Shown piece after piece: positions 1 to 11,910 of a stretch of DNA of 64,000 nucleotides (position 1 is the stretch's first letter; every line of letters begins with the position of its first letter). The notes below the pieces were generated by a model. That model worked only from the letters and a program-made list of their open reading frames with translations. It was not told the DNA's origin and ran no database searches. A program made the position numbers and the translations under genes. Source of the DNA: Mucidula mucida (lineage: Eukaryota > Basidiomycota > Agaricomycetes > Agaricales > Physalacriaceae); contig JADNYV010000206.1 of NCBI GenBank assembly GCA_015501055.1, forward strand, positions 1 through 64,000, written 5' to 3'.

Positions 1-544
1 TAACTTCTGCTAGAGAAACGTGAGACGGAGAGGCGGCAGCGGTGATGTCAGAGCTATGCCCAATCCTTGCCGCCAAGTCATAGCCCTCGACCATGATAAC
101 AGTTTCGCTGTTGTGAACATCAACCATCGAGCGGTGTTCAGAGATGTAGTGCTATATGTGGTTGAGAACAGGAAGCTTGGCTGAAAAGAACGAGTCAACG
201 CACCAGAAGTCGTCGCAACGCCTCACTACAACTTGTGCACCCTACAATGACCTCTCCAAGGCTTTCCATCCCTGGCACCGTCCGGTACTTATCGACCGCC
301 TGCTCCCACCAGTCAAAATAGCGCCTTCGACACTCTTTTCGAAACTTTCAAAGGTTTGGAGGCTGGGATCGAGGTCGTCAAAAACAAAGGATATCGAAGA
401 AGGCGCGGGAATGAAAATCGAACGTGGGATGCTCGCTGATCAATCATTCACAAGGACTTCCCGAAGGTGCGCTTGAAGCTGTCGGTGTATTTTGGGTGAA
501 GGTCGATGAAAGCTAACAGTGACAAGAGAGTAGCCTGCATGTCC

Positions 545-1279
545 TCAGACGACTGGAGAGAGCATAAAAGCCCCACCAAATGTGTTTTCAGCTCTGAAAG
601 CGCGCACAAGCATCCTGGTCTGGTCAACTACGATGGATATCTGATTGTTCGTGTGGAAGGCCCGTGAAGGTCGATCGGCAATACCTACGGAAGTGGGTGA
701 ATAGTTGAAGACAAACAAAACAAAGGATCGCTTACGCTGCGGCCCTTTGGAGCCGATATTTTGTCTCCAATCTGTAGGATCCTCACTCACCAAAGTTCTT
801 CACGATGATAGGGAGGTCCTTTTCGAGCTTCCGTTGTTTGGAGGACGGATCCGCGGAATCAGATGACGCTTTGCGCTTCAAATCCTTGTTGATTTCACGT
901 GACAGATAATGAAGTGCGCGAAACGAGGATTGGCAGATAGGTGGGCTGTGTGTTGAGAGGGCACGGCCAATCGTGCGTCGATGGAAGTAAAGCAAATGAT
1001 CGGGGGGATTACCGGGAGAGATGTTGCTCAGCCAATCTCGAGAAAGCTCGCGCATCATGTCAACTCATGGGCATAGATGTGATATCGGCTGCCACGCCAT
1101 GGGCAAGCGCAAGATGATTCGTGTTGACCATTGACTTGGGTAGCGATGTAGGCCGGGGTGATATCGGAGCACTGGGAGGCAACGATCTCATAAGATAATA
1201 TGCCCTGGCTGGTATGCCCAGCAAGAGCAACCACGAATCTAATCGGCCCGCCGGGGTCTACAGATTTCGAGAGAGACAT
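545..1279 (-). CDS. Unrecognised spliced hypothetical gene
   Basis: I do not recognise this gene. On the minus strand an ATG at 1279 opens about 74 codons. A second open segment follows at about 1041-783 and has a lysine/serine-rich, nuclear-signal-like stretch near its end. A GT...AG intron of about 46 nt can be placed around 735-785, and a further coding-like segment runs to about 545. The first and second segments are in different frames, so a short intron near 1055-1130 or a frameshift is needed. The segments share codon-like composition and few stops, but no family motif is visible. A decayed gene is equally possible. Nothing clear continues below 545. Confidence 0.3.
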
Positions 1280-1619
1280 AGCGACAGGGTGCGGCGATGG
1301 GGGGATGGTGGTTGGAGGAAGAAAGAGACCACAGAATGCAATGAGTCGAATGACGAGAATAGCACTGAGGCCGACAAAGAGATCAAAGTGTATAGAACGT
1401 GACGCGAGCCACGTTACCTAGCACGCTATCCAGAAATCAACAAATGGCGCCAATGGAAATGACGACGTACCGCTTGAGCGAGACGAAGAGACAGGGCGCC
1501 CATAATATTCAACTTATCGATGCTGCAGGGTGCGAATGATCGGGAACCGGCAAGTCACATGAGCACGATCAACAAAGGGCGCCCGGCGACATTTCTCTCT
1601 TAACCACCATCATCTACCA

Positions 1620-3057
1620 ATGGCATCTACCCCAGCTCTGCACATTTCTCAATCACTGATCAGTTTGGCTAGTTCTCCCTGTCACAGTCCGGCTTTTGAC
1701 GTTGACTATGATAGCCCGTCGCCTCGTTCTGATGACAGTGGTAAGAGATTATGTATTGTCGCGTTCTGTGTTCGCTCAACTAGGAACAGACGGCTTTTTG
1801 GAATCCCCGCCCAGCTCGTCGTCTAGCGATTCTGACAACGACAAGCAAGCATTCAACTTGTATAACGAGCCAAGTCACAACCAAGAACACTCCGACGATT
1901 CGTCAGAGTCTGAAGACGAGCCCGACGCGTGGGCGGAAGGGCTGGAAGCGTTCCCTTCGAAATACCAGAAGCCTGTTCGCCTCCGGAAACATATTTGTAT
2001 TGGACGTGTTGGAGGTATAAGAGTAAGTAATATTTCAGCATCTTCAATCCGTCTCTTATGAGACGTTGTAGCGCCTTCCCTTCGCGCAGCGGGCCTCGTT
2101 CGATATCTTCGTCAAGTCACCAACAATCTTCGTCGATAAATTGGCCCAAACACAGCAACTTTGTGACATTGAGACCCTTGACGGCCGCCTTACCCTGATT
2201 CGTCGACCCCACGGTTTTGGAAAAAGTAGTTTCCTCTCCATGGTGGCTAGTATCCAGGACCTCAATCGTCGAGAGGGATTCTGTCAAGTCTATGGGCCGT
2301 CCTCTAGGGAAGAGGCTTTAGTCCTTTGCCTAGACCTCGATATACTTCCGTCCGAGCCCCGCGCATTTCAAGCTGGATTCGCCAAGCAATTGCATAGCGA
2401 ATTGCGAGGATTTTTGATTCGTTATCGAGATCTTCTTGATATATCCCAACCCGAAATAAACCGCCGGATGTATAACGACATGCGAGGATCGGCCTTTAAA
2501 TGGGTGATGGTGCGTTGTTTTTAGCCTAAAGGCCGTTTCTGAGCTAACATTGATTTTAGGAAATCGTAGCTCTCTCAGAGTACAGCATTGTCCTTCTCAT
2601 AGACAACTTGAACGCTCCGCTCGTTAAATCGACCGAGGACAACATCGACGCGATTCAATCAATCCTCCAACGGTCCTTACTCGAGCCTGTCCACCGAGCG
2701 ATGGTTCATGGCGCTATTACTGGAGGCTTTGCAGTTGCTCTACCTTTCTCGGATGAGCCGGCATGGACACAGAGGGGACGAACTCCAGGATACCGACGAG
2801 GAGAAATTTTCAGCGGCATCGCAGGCGGGACTTCCAACTCGAATTTAGTCAACCGCACATTTGGCTTCTCCAAGGAAGAGATTGCTGGGCTTGCCGCGGA
2901 GTGTCTTGCCCCCGAGGACGTCGAGCCTTTCGTGAATCATGCAATGGAGACGCGGGATGATCGCTTCGAGTCGTGCAGCATGTCCGATGTTCTTGCTATG
3001 CTACGGAAGAGGATTGGGCAAGATGACTATGAACCCAATTTTCCATTTCTGAGATAA
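1620..3057 (+). CDS. AAA-ATPase-like domain protein, four exons
   Basis: Spliced gene with exons 1620-1740, 1784-2022, 2072-2509 and 2560-3057, predicted 431 aa. All three introns are 43-50 nt with GT-AG ends and keep the frame. The first ~120 residues are acidic and serine-rich. A P-loop-like motif RPHGFGKSS (exon 3, about 2200-2230) is followed by a dimer-like block of hydrophobic and acidic residues. A Walker-B-like strand YSIVLLIDNLNAP opens exon 4, and a later AITGGFAVALPFSDEP segment resembles the sensor region. This order matches the fungal AAA-ATPase_like family, in which the second motif is normally DEYD; here the acidic residues are replaced by asparagine, so ATP hydrolysis is doubtful. 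Cellular role unknown. The start is the first ATG that gives an open exon 1. Confidence 0.75.
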
Positions 3058-5103
3058 TCGTTATATCGTTACACTTTCCTCCAACCGATTGCATGCTGTC
3101 TTTCTCCGCTTTCTCCACCTATTGCTACTCGCCAATGTACCATAAACTTTCATTTTCTGGCTATCCCGTATCTTCGCTGTGTCTCTTTCATTGTCGACAT
3201 CGTATTGCATTATCATGAATGTGTCCTATACCAACACGCTTCTCCTTTTATTCTATAGCACTCTTTCTGGGCCTTGATTTCATCTCGCGTCAGATTGATT
3301 CGTTTTCTTTGATGAAGATCGAAGTAGCTTGCTGCATGCTCCTCTTGTCTTACGCGCTGATATTTTCTTCCAGTCCACATCCGGTGCTTGTCCTGACCAC
3401 ACCGCTTCCTCACATACAACTGCAGCTCTCTCTGTTGCAACGAATTCTATCTACGGCCGACTAGGGCACACGACAGACAGAAATGGTATTGTCTGCTGAA
3501 GGTTTTTGCTGTCTTTTCAGCGAAATTCGATTCGAAGGGGAGGTACCCTTTGTATGTTGATTTCGCGAACTGTCAGGCCACGACAATGTAGCATCTGGGG
3601 CGTCGAATGGAGGCTCTTCGTAAGGTGAACCGCGAATATGGACACCGTTCTCAGGGATATTTTCGCAGGGAGCCAATGCACCAACAGTACCACTGGAGAA
3701 TCGTCACAACGAGTGTGCACTTCGTCTCGTACAACGCAGGTGATATCCCAAGAGAAGTGGCGCGCCGCACTTTGTTCGGCTTCCGATAGTAATCAACGAC
3801 AACCACAGTCAAGGTCAAAGTCACGTACAATGCACACCCCATTCTTGCCGCCTTTGTGAAGGTGCTGGACGACATTCCGGCGAGCGAGTGGAACGACACA
3901 AAGTGACCCGATCCCAAGGCCAAAGGTCCCGGTGGAGCGCGAAGCAGATTGTCTTCCAACGAAACTGCGGGATCTCTTCTACGTTGGCTACGACGAACAT
4001 GGCGACCGAAAACGTTATAGCATCGTCCACAGCATGCGTTCTTCCAAGACTCAAGTGCATGGCTATGGCGAGGAAACCGCGAGGGACGGTCTCCTGAAAG
4101 AAAAAGTCACATGTTCCAGCGTTGGTGGCCGGCCAAATGTGGGCGGCTTGGATGATGATCCTCGCCTGAAAGCCCTGCCCGCTTCGAAGAAGGTAAAGGA
4201 CAAGATCATCCTTGGCACCGTGACGGTCGTAGCTGGCCGGTTCGTTATAGCTAGAGATGTTGATAGCTGAGAAACTGGACGCGAATTCCGTCTTGGAAAA
4301 GCAGCGGTAGGATTTGTTCTGTCCCCGTTTTTTGACACCTAGTTTCTATGTATTCTTATCATTTGTACCAAGCATTGCTACCACTGTATTTCAAGTACAA
4401 TTATCAGTGACTGTTTCAAATTTACATGCTGCGCTCCTTAAGTCACTCACTTATATTCGGCATCCACCTTCACCAAGCACATACTTCAGTGTCTATAGAA
4501 TTGCCATATTCACTGGTAGGGAGAACTCTTCCTCCTTAGCTCCCTCGTCCCTTGGGTGCGCAGAGAACGCCTTGGTAATATATTCACTGCAATGGTGGAG
4601 AACTCTTCCTCCTCCTCAATTTTGGTGCTCTACATAGCTCCCTCGTCCCGTAGTCGCACAAGATATTGGCTCTACGGCCTCCGTCACCCCAGCTCGCGAC
4701 CTATGGTGGTCAGTGTGGAATGGGTATCCTATTTTCGAGAAATTTTGGATTTGGCGGAAAAGCGGACCACTGCAGTGTAAAAGAATTGCCCCAGAGTATG
4801 CCAAAGACCAGCCAAGGACGTACAGTGACCGCGCCAAGTGTGCGCTGAGGACACTAGTGACTATTCTCGATGTTTGTTTCTCGGGTAGATAAGTGCTGAC
4901 GGTGCAAAAGAAACTCGCTCAGTCTCGCTGTATCAATGACATGACACTTTGCTTCCAACATTGATGAGGTGGACGTATTCTTGTATCGGAAAGCACTATC
5001 GATGTTTGGAATGCAAGGGGAAGCCAGTGATAGACCTAGGAGCGCAAGATCATAATTCAATGAGGTTGAACAGGACGGATGTAACGAAAATCTATTGTAT
5101 CCC
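3058..5103. other. Region with only gene-like fragments
   Basis: No complete gene can be supported. Between about 3530 and 4270 the plus strand has coding-looking pieces in alternating frames (one ending at the stop 4268-4270), which could be a decayed gene; no family was recognised. About 4510-4660 holds a local imperfect duplication built on the words GAGAACTCTTCCTCC and AGCTCCCTCGTCCC. The rest shows nothing distinctive. Confidence 0.4.
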
Positions 5104-5230
5104 TCAAATGGGGTTCTCCAACAAGAACGCATTCAGAGTATTGATAGCCTCCGCTCTATAGGTATCCTCCGTGATATTCTGTGCTACTGGGCTGTCATAA
5201 AAGAATAACAACAGCGGCGACTCAACAGTC

Positions 5231-5235
5231 CACTT
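5231..5235. repeat. Left target-site duplication of copia element 1
   Basis: CACTT directly before the 5' LTR is repeated at 10312-10316 after the 3' LTR. A 5-bp duplication is normal for LTR retrotransposon integrase and shows that these two LTRs belong to one insertion. Confidence 0.93.
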
Positions 5236-5415
5236 TGTTGAAGGAGACCCGACCGTGTTGAGAGGTATGACCTGAGTCCCGACAGTGGAGCGGTCATGAC
5301 CCGTTTCGGTCTATTTCATTTTCGTTCTTTTATCTATCCCGATTCGGCCTCGACACACCTCAGTTGCTACCACTCCGCTGTGCACGACTGAGTCTAACAT
5401 CTTCTCTTTACAACA
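5236..5415 (+). repeat. 5' LTR of copia element 1
   Basis: 180 bp, terminal TGTTG...CAACA. It matches 10132-10311 except for six transitions. Its sequence also matches, with a large indel, the 313-bp LTRs of the reversed copy at 40971-41283 and 57477-57789. Confidence 0.95.
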
Positions 5416-5434
5416 GGTTATGGGCCCCGTAGCC
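5416..5434 (+). promoter_or_regulatory. Primer-binding site of copia element 1
   Basis: GGTTATGGGCCCC directly follows the LTR. Its reverse complement reads GGGGCCCATAACC, resembling the anticodon stem-loop of initiator tRNA-Met (GGGCTCATAACC), not a tRNA 3' end. Priming from a cleaved initiator tRNA half is known for the Drosophila copia element; its use here is inferred. Confidence 0.65.
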
Positions 5435-5573
5435 GTCTAATCTACTATTGAGAAGTCACAGCACTCATCAGGAATATCCCTGGGCAACTCAAGAACACCA
5501 CACCCACATCCACCCACACATCACTACCCACCCAACCTACATACACCCCATATCACCCAACCACCTACCCATC

Positions 5574-8500
5574 ATGTCGTCCGGGATCATCTCAACGGCT
5601 CAATTATCCACCCACCACCAGCTCACGGCCAACAAGGGGAATTATCCCACTTGGAAGGTCCAAGTTGAAGAATACCTTGCCGGCAAAGGTATCAAGTCGT
5701 ATATCACTGAAACGACACAGTCCGATGGGACTACCACCCCTACCATCGCCCGCCCTAGCACCACCCCTACCACTACCCCCACCTCCACCGCCGTCTACTC
5801 GCGTAACCCCTCCCAGGAGGAATGGGACTATCGCGACGGCGTTGCCAAATCTGTCATTGTGACCAATATCATTGACCCAATCGGTCTCGGCATCAAGAGG
5901 GATGGCACCGCTTTGGAGTGTTGGAAATCTGTTGCCTCCGCGTGCACCCCGAAGAGCGATGCCGCACTCTCCTTGGCCGAAGAAGAGTTCACGTCGTTGA
6001 AATTCACCGGCACGACACGTGACGAGCTCGACCTCCATTTCAATGAGGCGTTCAACCTCGCCTACAGCGTCCGAATGCTTGGCAAGGACGTCGAGGACAA
6101 GGAGCTGAAGAACATCATAATTCGCTCCCTGCCTCCCAAGCCAGAATGGTTGGGACTGGCAGCCGCCCTGTACGCTTCCCCAGACTCTAATTCGGCAATT
6201 GCGTCAATCAAAGCCCACGCAATCAATGTCAGAATGCCAAAGGAGAAGGCCACCACTACAGCGTTTGTCTCTGGCTCCTCCGGTCGGAGATGCACCAACC
6301 CAAACTGCAAGGCAATCAATAAGTCTTCCCACGTTATCGAGAACTGCTACTGGCCCGGGGGAGGTAAAGAAGGGCAGTTCCCCGCCAACTTTGGGAAGCG
6401 CAAGCTGCCCGCTCCTCAGGCCAACCAAACTTTGAGTGCACGAGACACACCGGTAGTCGAGTCTCGTGTTCTCGCCGCTCGCCGCGCCACTGTTGAAGAT
6501 GGCGAGGATGCCAAGCGAGAACCTGGTGTAGTTATTGAGGAGATCTTCGTTACTCCTCCTCCTCCTCCATTCCAACGCACTCCGTCCATGGAAAGTATCT
6601 GTGTCGAGGAGACCTTGTCGAGGGAGGGAAGCGACGACGGGTGGGTCGATGTCTTCCCAAACGACAACGACGAAATGCCAGCATTGCAGGATGTCAGCGA
6701 TGGCAAAGACGAAGACGATGACACATATTCGTCTGATGAGGATGAAGTAGAAGACTTTTGTCCTCCCATTGTGGAGTATATCCTTGACACCCCCATTGCT
6801 GCAGCCGCGGTAGCCGGGCGTACGTTTGAGAGCATGCCAGCCTCACACGCTACCTTTTACGATTCCAGCGCAAGCGATCATTTCTTCCGTGATCACGCCG
6901 ACTTCACCTCGTATGAGGCGACCCCATATCGTACGGGTACATCAGCGTTGTCCACTGAAGGGGACTTCGCTATCATAGGGAAAGGTTCAGTTACAAAAAC
7001 CTACTACCTGGAAGATAGGATGATCAGGCTTACCTTTTGCAATGTTCTTCACGCTCCAGCTCTTGCTGCAAATCTGATCTCAGTCAGTCAGTTCGACAGG
7101 AGTGGTTTCTACTCGCTGTTTGGTGGCAGCGAGGTAGTTATCCGCGAAGGGAGTAATGGAAAGACGCTCCTAAAAGGGCGTGGCTCTGCGGGGATGTATG
7201 TTCTTGACAAAGGACATGCACACGCGAGTCTGTCAACCGCGGTGCCCGTAGATTTGAAGACGTGGCATTGTAGGTTTGCTCACGCGAGTCCAGACAGGAT
7301 TTGCGAGATGTTCGGCAAAGGTCTAGTCAGCGGCCTCGACATTACGGACACGTCTCTTGAAGGCAGGTGCATAAGCTGCCAAAAGGGACACCAGCACGCT
7401 CGACCGTACAACGGGAAGTCAGAACCCGATGTACCGGTGTTGGATCTTGTCGCATTCAATCTCTGGGGGCCTAGTCGGGTGGCTTCTAGAGGTGGTAACC
7501 TCTACATGATGGTTGTGGCAGATAGTGGGACGTCACACAAGCATGTTGACTTTCTGAAAGATAAATCAGACAAGTCCACCATACCGGTGTTCGATGCATA
7601 CCGTATCCTCGCCGAGAATCAGACGGGGCGAAAGATCAAACGCGTCCGGACTGACAACGCCTTCAACTCCTACGCGTGAAAAGAATACTTCAAAACTCAC
7701 GGAATTGTCCATGAGAACACGGCGCCACATTCCTCTGCTCAGAATGGGTTGGCAGAGCGTGCTATCCGTACTATTATTGAGGACGTCCGCACATCTCTTC
7801 ACAACTCTGGTCTTCCCCACTCATATTGGGCGGCGGCGGCTTCAGCGGCGGTATATGCACGCAATCTTATGCCAACGCGCCGCCATCCTGATGCGGTTCC
7901 AGAGGAGGCGTTCACGGGGAGGAAGCAGGGTGTCTCCCATCTCCGTGTCTTTGGTAGTCGGTGCTCTGCTGGGGTGCCAATGGTGAATGGTCAACATGTG
8001 GATGGTCTCAGCAAGTTGGACGGGCGTGGGATTCCGGCAACCCTTATCGGGTATGGATCTGGCGCGGGAAACTATATCCTTTTGGATGAATGTGGGGTTC
8101 AATTTGAATCGCGTTCGGTGGAGTTTGACGAGGGCGTGCCATATCGCACAATGGATGTGGGGGAGAGATTGTGGGAAGATGTTGACGATGCAACACCTGT
8201 GGACACGGTTCCATCCAATAGTGCTCAGGACTTAGTCCCAGAGGCTCCAGGTGTATCGTCTTATATTCCCCTTTCCTTAACTCCTTCTATTGATGGTCTT
8301 ACAGCCGCTCAACCTCAGCCACCACCACCTCCCCAACGCTCAGCCAGGAATGCCATCCCAACACAAAGCGCGTTGGATTCAGCCAAATACCAGATACACG
8401 AAGACACTGCACGGTCCTTGGAAGAAGATTGGGCATCTAATCCCTTGGAACCAACAGCAAATCTTGCGCGCAACCCGTTTGACCGACTATCTGCTAAACT

Positions 8501-10109
8501 CGACGATGCCATTGCGTTGATGGGTACCTCACCGGAACGACTCTATGCACCAAAGAATTACACAGAGGCTATGAGACTCAACGCCACGTGATGGACAAAG
8601 GCAATGGACGTGGAGATGGACCTTCATAAGAAGAAAGGTACATGGGAATTGGGGAAGCCGCCTGCGGGGGCGAATATCATGGGGAGTCGGTGGGTATATG
8701 ATGTCAAGAAAGATGGCGAAGGAAACTGGATTCGCGACAAGGCAAGACTTGTCGGTAAAGGTTTCACGCAACAGCTTGGAGTTGACTACCACGAGACCTG
8801 GGCGGCAGTGGCCCGACTCGAGTCTATTCGGATAACCGCCGCCATCGCCGCCAGTTGCGACCTTCATTTGTGGCAGATTGACTTTGAAGCCGCTTACCTT
8901 AACAGCACGACGAAAGAGGAGATCTGGATAGAGCAGCCAAAGGGGTATGTCAAGGAAGGGAACAAGGGATTGGCATGCCGGTTGAAGAAGACAATTTATG
9001 GTACAATGCAGGGGGGACGTGATTGGGCGGAGACATTGAAGGGAACGTACGATGACCTGGGATATGTGGTATCGCGAGCCGATCCTTGCGTACGATTCAT
9101 ACGCTCAGATGATGGCTCATTTACATTGACAGACATGTATACGGACGACGTGTTTGGAGCATCATCATCCAAGGAGGAAGCAGAAAAGAGAAAGAGCGAG
9201 ATTGGGAAGATCTGGGACGTGAAGGATGTACGCGGGACAGGGCGTCTCTTGAGTATGCGCGTCAAACAGGACCTGGATGCAGGTACCATTACTCTATCCC
9301 AGCGCGCGTACTTTGAGAAGGTCCTGGCCGACTATAATCTCAACCATGTTACGCCGCGCTCGACACCCCTACCGGTTGGACTCTGCCTCGACTCTTCCAT
9401 GTCACCTCAGACAACCACCGAACGGTACGAGATGAACGACAAGCCATATCGTTCTATCCTTGGCTGCGTAATGTGGGGACAGCTTGCCACGCGTCCCGAC
9501 TTATCTTACGCAGTCAGCCTACTTTCGCGATTCCAATCCAACCCAGGCATCGCCCACTGGCGTGAGCTGATGCACATTATGGGATACATCAAAACAACGC
9601 TTGATTATGCCCTCGTCTACTCTCGCAGATTCCCGTTGAAACCACTTGGATTCGTTGACGCCGATTACGGCGGATGCAAGGACACGGGACGTTCGACATC
9701 TGGACACGTCTTTCTTATGGCAGGGAGCCCAGTGTCGTGGTCGTCAAAGAGGCAGGCCACCGTTTCTCTATCCACTGTGGAAGCAGAATATATCTCGTTG
9801 ACGCGTGCCGCGCAACAGATGGTATGGATGTCGTCCTGGATGGAGGAAGTCGGAATGGGACAAGAGAAGCCGGGAGTTCTCAAGGGCGATAACCACGGTG
9901 CCGTCGACCTTACGAAGACGACTAAATCCCATTCTAAGGTGAAGCACATCAGCATTTGTCACCACTACATCCAGGAGCTAGTCGATCTGGGCGAACTTTG
10001 AGTTGACTTCGTCCGAGGCAACGAGAACCCAGCCGATGTCTTCACCAAGCCGCTTGCGAGAGACGCCCATGTTCGGTATATGGAGGAGTTGGGGATTAGA
10101 CGGGTTTAG
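5574..10109 (+). pseudogene. Copia element 1 gag-pol polyprotein with three stops
   Basis: One continuous frame of 1,512 codons, ATG at 5574 to TAG at 10107-10109, broken by TGA at 7677-7679, 8589-8591 and 9999-10001. Gag (about residues 1-270) ends in a CX4CX7HX4C zinc knuckle (6292-6350). The protease site reads FYDSSAS, so the glycine of the DSG triad is serine. The integrase zinc module (HX4H, CX2C) lies at about 7265-7385. The first catalytic aspartate of the integrase core is asparagine (AFNLWGP, near 7455), while the later RTDNAF and QNGLAER motifs remain. Reverse transcriptase has IDFEAAYLN and YTDD; RNase H has FVDADYGG, VEAEY and DNHGAVDL. The copy cannot make a working polyprotein. 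Confidence 0.93.
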
Positions 10110-10115
10110 GGAGCT

Positions 10116-10131
10116 GTCGGGTCTGGGGGAG
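10116..10131 (+). promoter_or_regulatory. Polypurine tract of copia element 1
   Basis: GTCGGGTCTGGGGGAG directly abuts the 3' LTR at 10132. The G-rich tract is in the position expected for plus-strand priming. The reversed copy has the same tract at about 41284-41299. Confidence 0.75.
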
Positions 10132-10311
10132 TGTTGAAGGAGACCCAACCGTGTTGAGAGGTATGACCTGAGTCCCGATAGTGGAGCGGTCATGACCCGT
10201 TTCGGTCTATTTCATTTTTGTTCTTTTATCTATCCCAATTCGGCCTCAACACACCTCAGTTGCTACCACTCCGCTGTGCACGACTGAGTCTAACATCTTC
10301 TCTTTATAACA
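10132..10311 (+). repeat. 3' LTR of copia element 1
   Basis: 180 bp partner of the 5' LTR. Relative to that copy it has six changes, three C-to-T and three G-to-A, four of them at CpG. It is followed by the CACTT target duplication at 10312-10316. Confidence 0.95.
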
Positions 10312-11910
10312 CACTTGGGCCAGGTAACTCCCGTGTTAGCATCATTCGGGTCCAAGTTGGTGACGAATCAAAATAAGATAATCCTGCAAACCACCGCCCA
10401 CAGCAAACATATTTAACAAGAGATCGCTGCTGTGGAAAGAACCCAACAAGGGTGTTTGCTTCAGACGTCTGTATGCTGCAAACATGGTAAGTTGATCGGC
10501 AAGAGGACAACAATGACAAATCCATACCATAGCTGTAAATGTCCTGTTTACCTAAATCAAAAACAAATGATGATGAGCACACTAAACTCACTTTTTTGAC
10601 CTTTTTTAATGTTGCCAAATAGAAGCGGTGATTCTAATTGCATGAATGCACTGCAAAAAAGCCCTTCCGTATTTCCGTTGTTTGCAATCATTTGCAACGC
10701 AACTGACATAGCTCCGGCAGATTCACCTTGACTACATATGATCACATTAACTTAATAGCACCTTTGAAGAAGGAGGCTTACATTGTCACTTTTGCTGGAT
10801 CACCACCAAACACATGAATGTATTTCTGAACCCAGTGCAAGGCTAGGTGTTCTTGACATAAGAAGAATAATAAGAAGAATTCCAAACAACAAGTCTTAAA
10901 GCCAATGTACGGTCCTGTAAACCAAGATTGGACACACCAGCTTCTTTCACCTCCTTGCTTGCTAAAAAATTGAATGCTGGAAAAGAATAACATTCAGCTC
11001 CTACTAGTGTAGTTAGACTTACCAGAAAGACAATAGTTTATAAACACATAGATAATAGGCTCCCCTATTTTAATAAAGCAGTTAATAACAATGCCTCCTT
11101 TGTACCCGTTAAGTCAAGTTAAGTAGATCCCGTAAACAAAGACTATTAAAGTTAACATACATGGCAGCTCCTCCCAGCTGGACCTTTTGAAACAAATAGG
11201 TCATGGTCCATGAACTTAATGAAAGACTCTACCTCCATAAATCTACTATGCAAGAGTAAGAACAATGTATCAGGCCTCAGAATGACTTGAACATCATACC
11301 ACTACAACAGGAAGTCCTTGATACGGCTTAGCGTTAGCAGGTTTGACAACATTGATTGATAAACCTGGAAGAAGGGCCTAAATATTAGCTGAGACGTGTG
11401 GAAGTAATGAATAGCTCACAGTCTTTGTCTGAAGGAAGTGGTTGATTAAACAAGGCCAGAGCAGCCACTAGGGCCGGCAGAAGGCCATCTGTATTTGCTG
11501 GCTTTCCCAATTGCTGTAAACACTCAGGTCCAAACACAGTTGTTTTGAGAACCCCTATGTACGTGTTGATGGCTTGTGGCAGTCAAAAGTGAAGATTGCC
11601 TATTCTATAGGTGTATGTCAGACTGTAGACTACGATGTAACAGAAAGAAAATGAATTACAAAGCCTGTGCAAAAGGTATTCTGAGAAACTTGTAAATCAT
11701 TCCATTTGCCGTTCCAGTTACGATGGTGTGGTCCAATGTCACCACTGGAAAAAAGGCATGCAGCTCTGTGAATAAGCACAATCTGTAAAACAACTGCAAA
11801 GGCATTGAGGCGCATACTATTATTTTTAGGAGAGATGAGAGATTGACGGACTTCACATTCTGCCACTTTATATATTCAATAGTAAGTCATTCATGGCTTA
11901 TAAACAGTGG

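Larger units (their letters stand above)
5236..10311 (+). mobile_element. Ty1/copia retrotransposon, element 1 (complete, decayed)
   Basis: Complete LTR element of 5,076 bp. The 180-bp LTRs start TGTTG and end CAACA/TAACA. A primer-binding site follows the 5' LTR, one polyprotein frame fills the interior, and a G-rich polypurine tract precedes the 3' LTR. Order of domains (gag, protease, integrase, reverse transcriptase, RNase H) is that of Ty1/copia. The LTRs differ at six positions, all of them transitions that read as C-to-T or G-to-A in the 3' copy. The polyprotein frame has three TGA stops. The insertion interrupts a carboxylesterase gene. Confidence 0.95.
5104..11815 (-). pseudogene. 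Type-B carboxylesterase/lipase, split by a copia element
   Basis: Minus-strand spliced gene of the alpha/beta-hydrolase carboxylesterase type B family (secreted ester hydrolases). The N-terminus at 11815 has a signal-peptide-like stretch, then PVVTLDHTIVTGTANG in another frame. The typical HWVQKYIHVFGGDPAKVT segment (about 10790-10850) and the nucleophile elbow GESAG (about 10700) follow. The C-terminal block starts at NLDPNDANTGVTWPK near 10345 and stops at the copia insertion (10311). It resumes in the same frame at 5235 and ends with TGA at 5104-5106. Other lesions are a one-base shift in a T-run after the signal peptide, an in-frame TGA at 11583-11585 and a frameshift near 10360. The family is clear; the gene is non-functional as read. 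Several introns inside 10322-11650 are only approximate. Confidence 0.85.

Noticed and set aside
1..545. Continuation of the minus-strand gene to the window edge
   Set aside because: Stops interrupt every frame between about 180 and 540 without convincing splice pairs.
5604..6835. Long antisense open frames over copia gag
   Set aside because: They mirror the GC-rich gag frame on the other strand, lack family motifs and are not preserved in the second copia copy.
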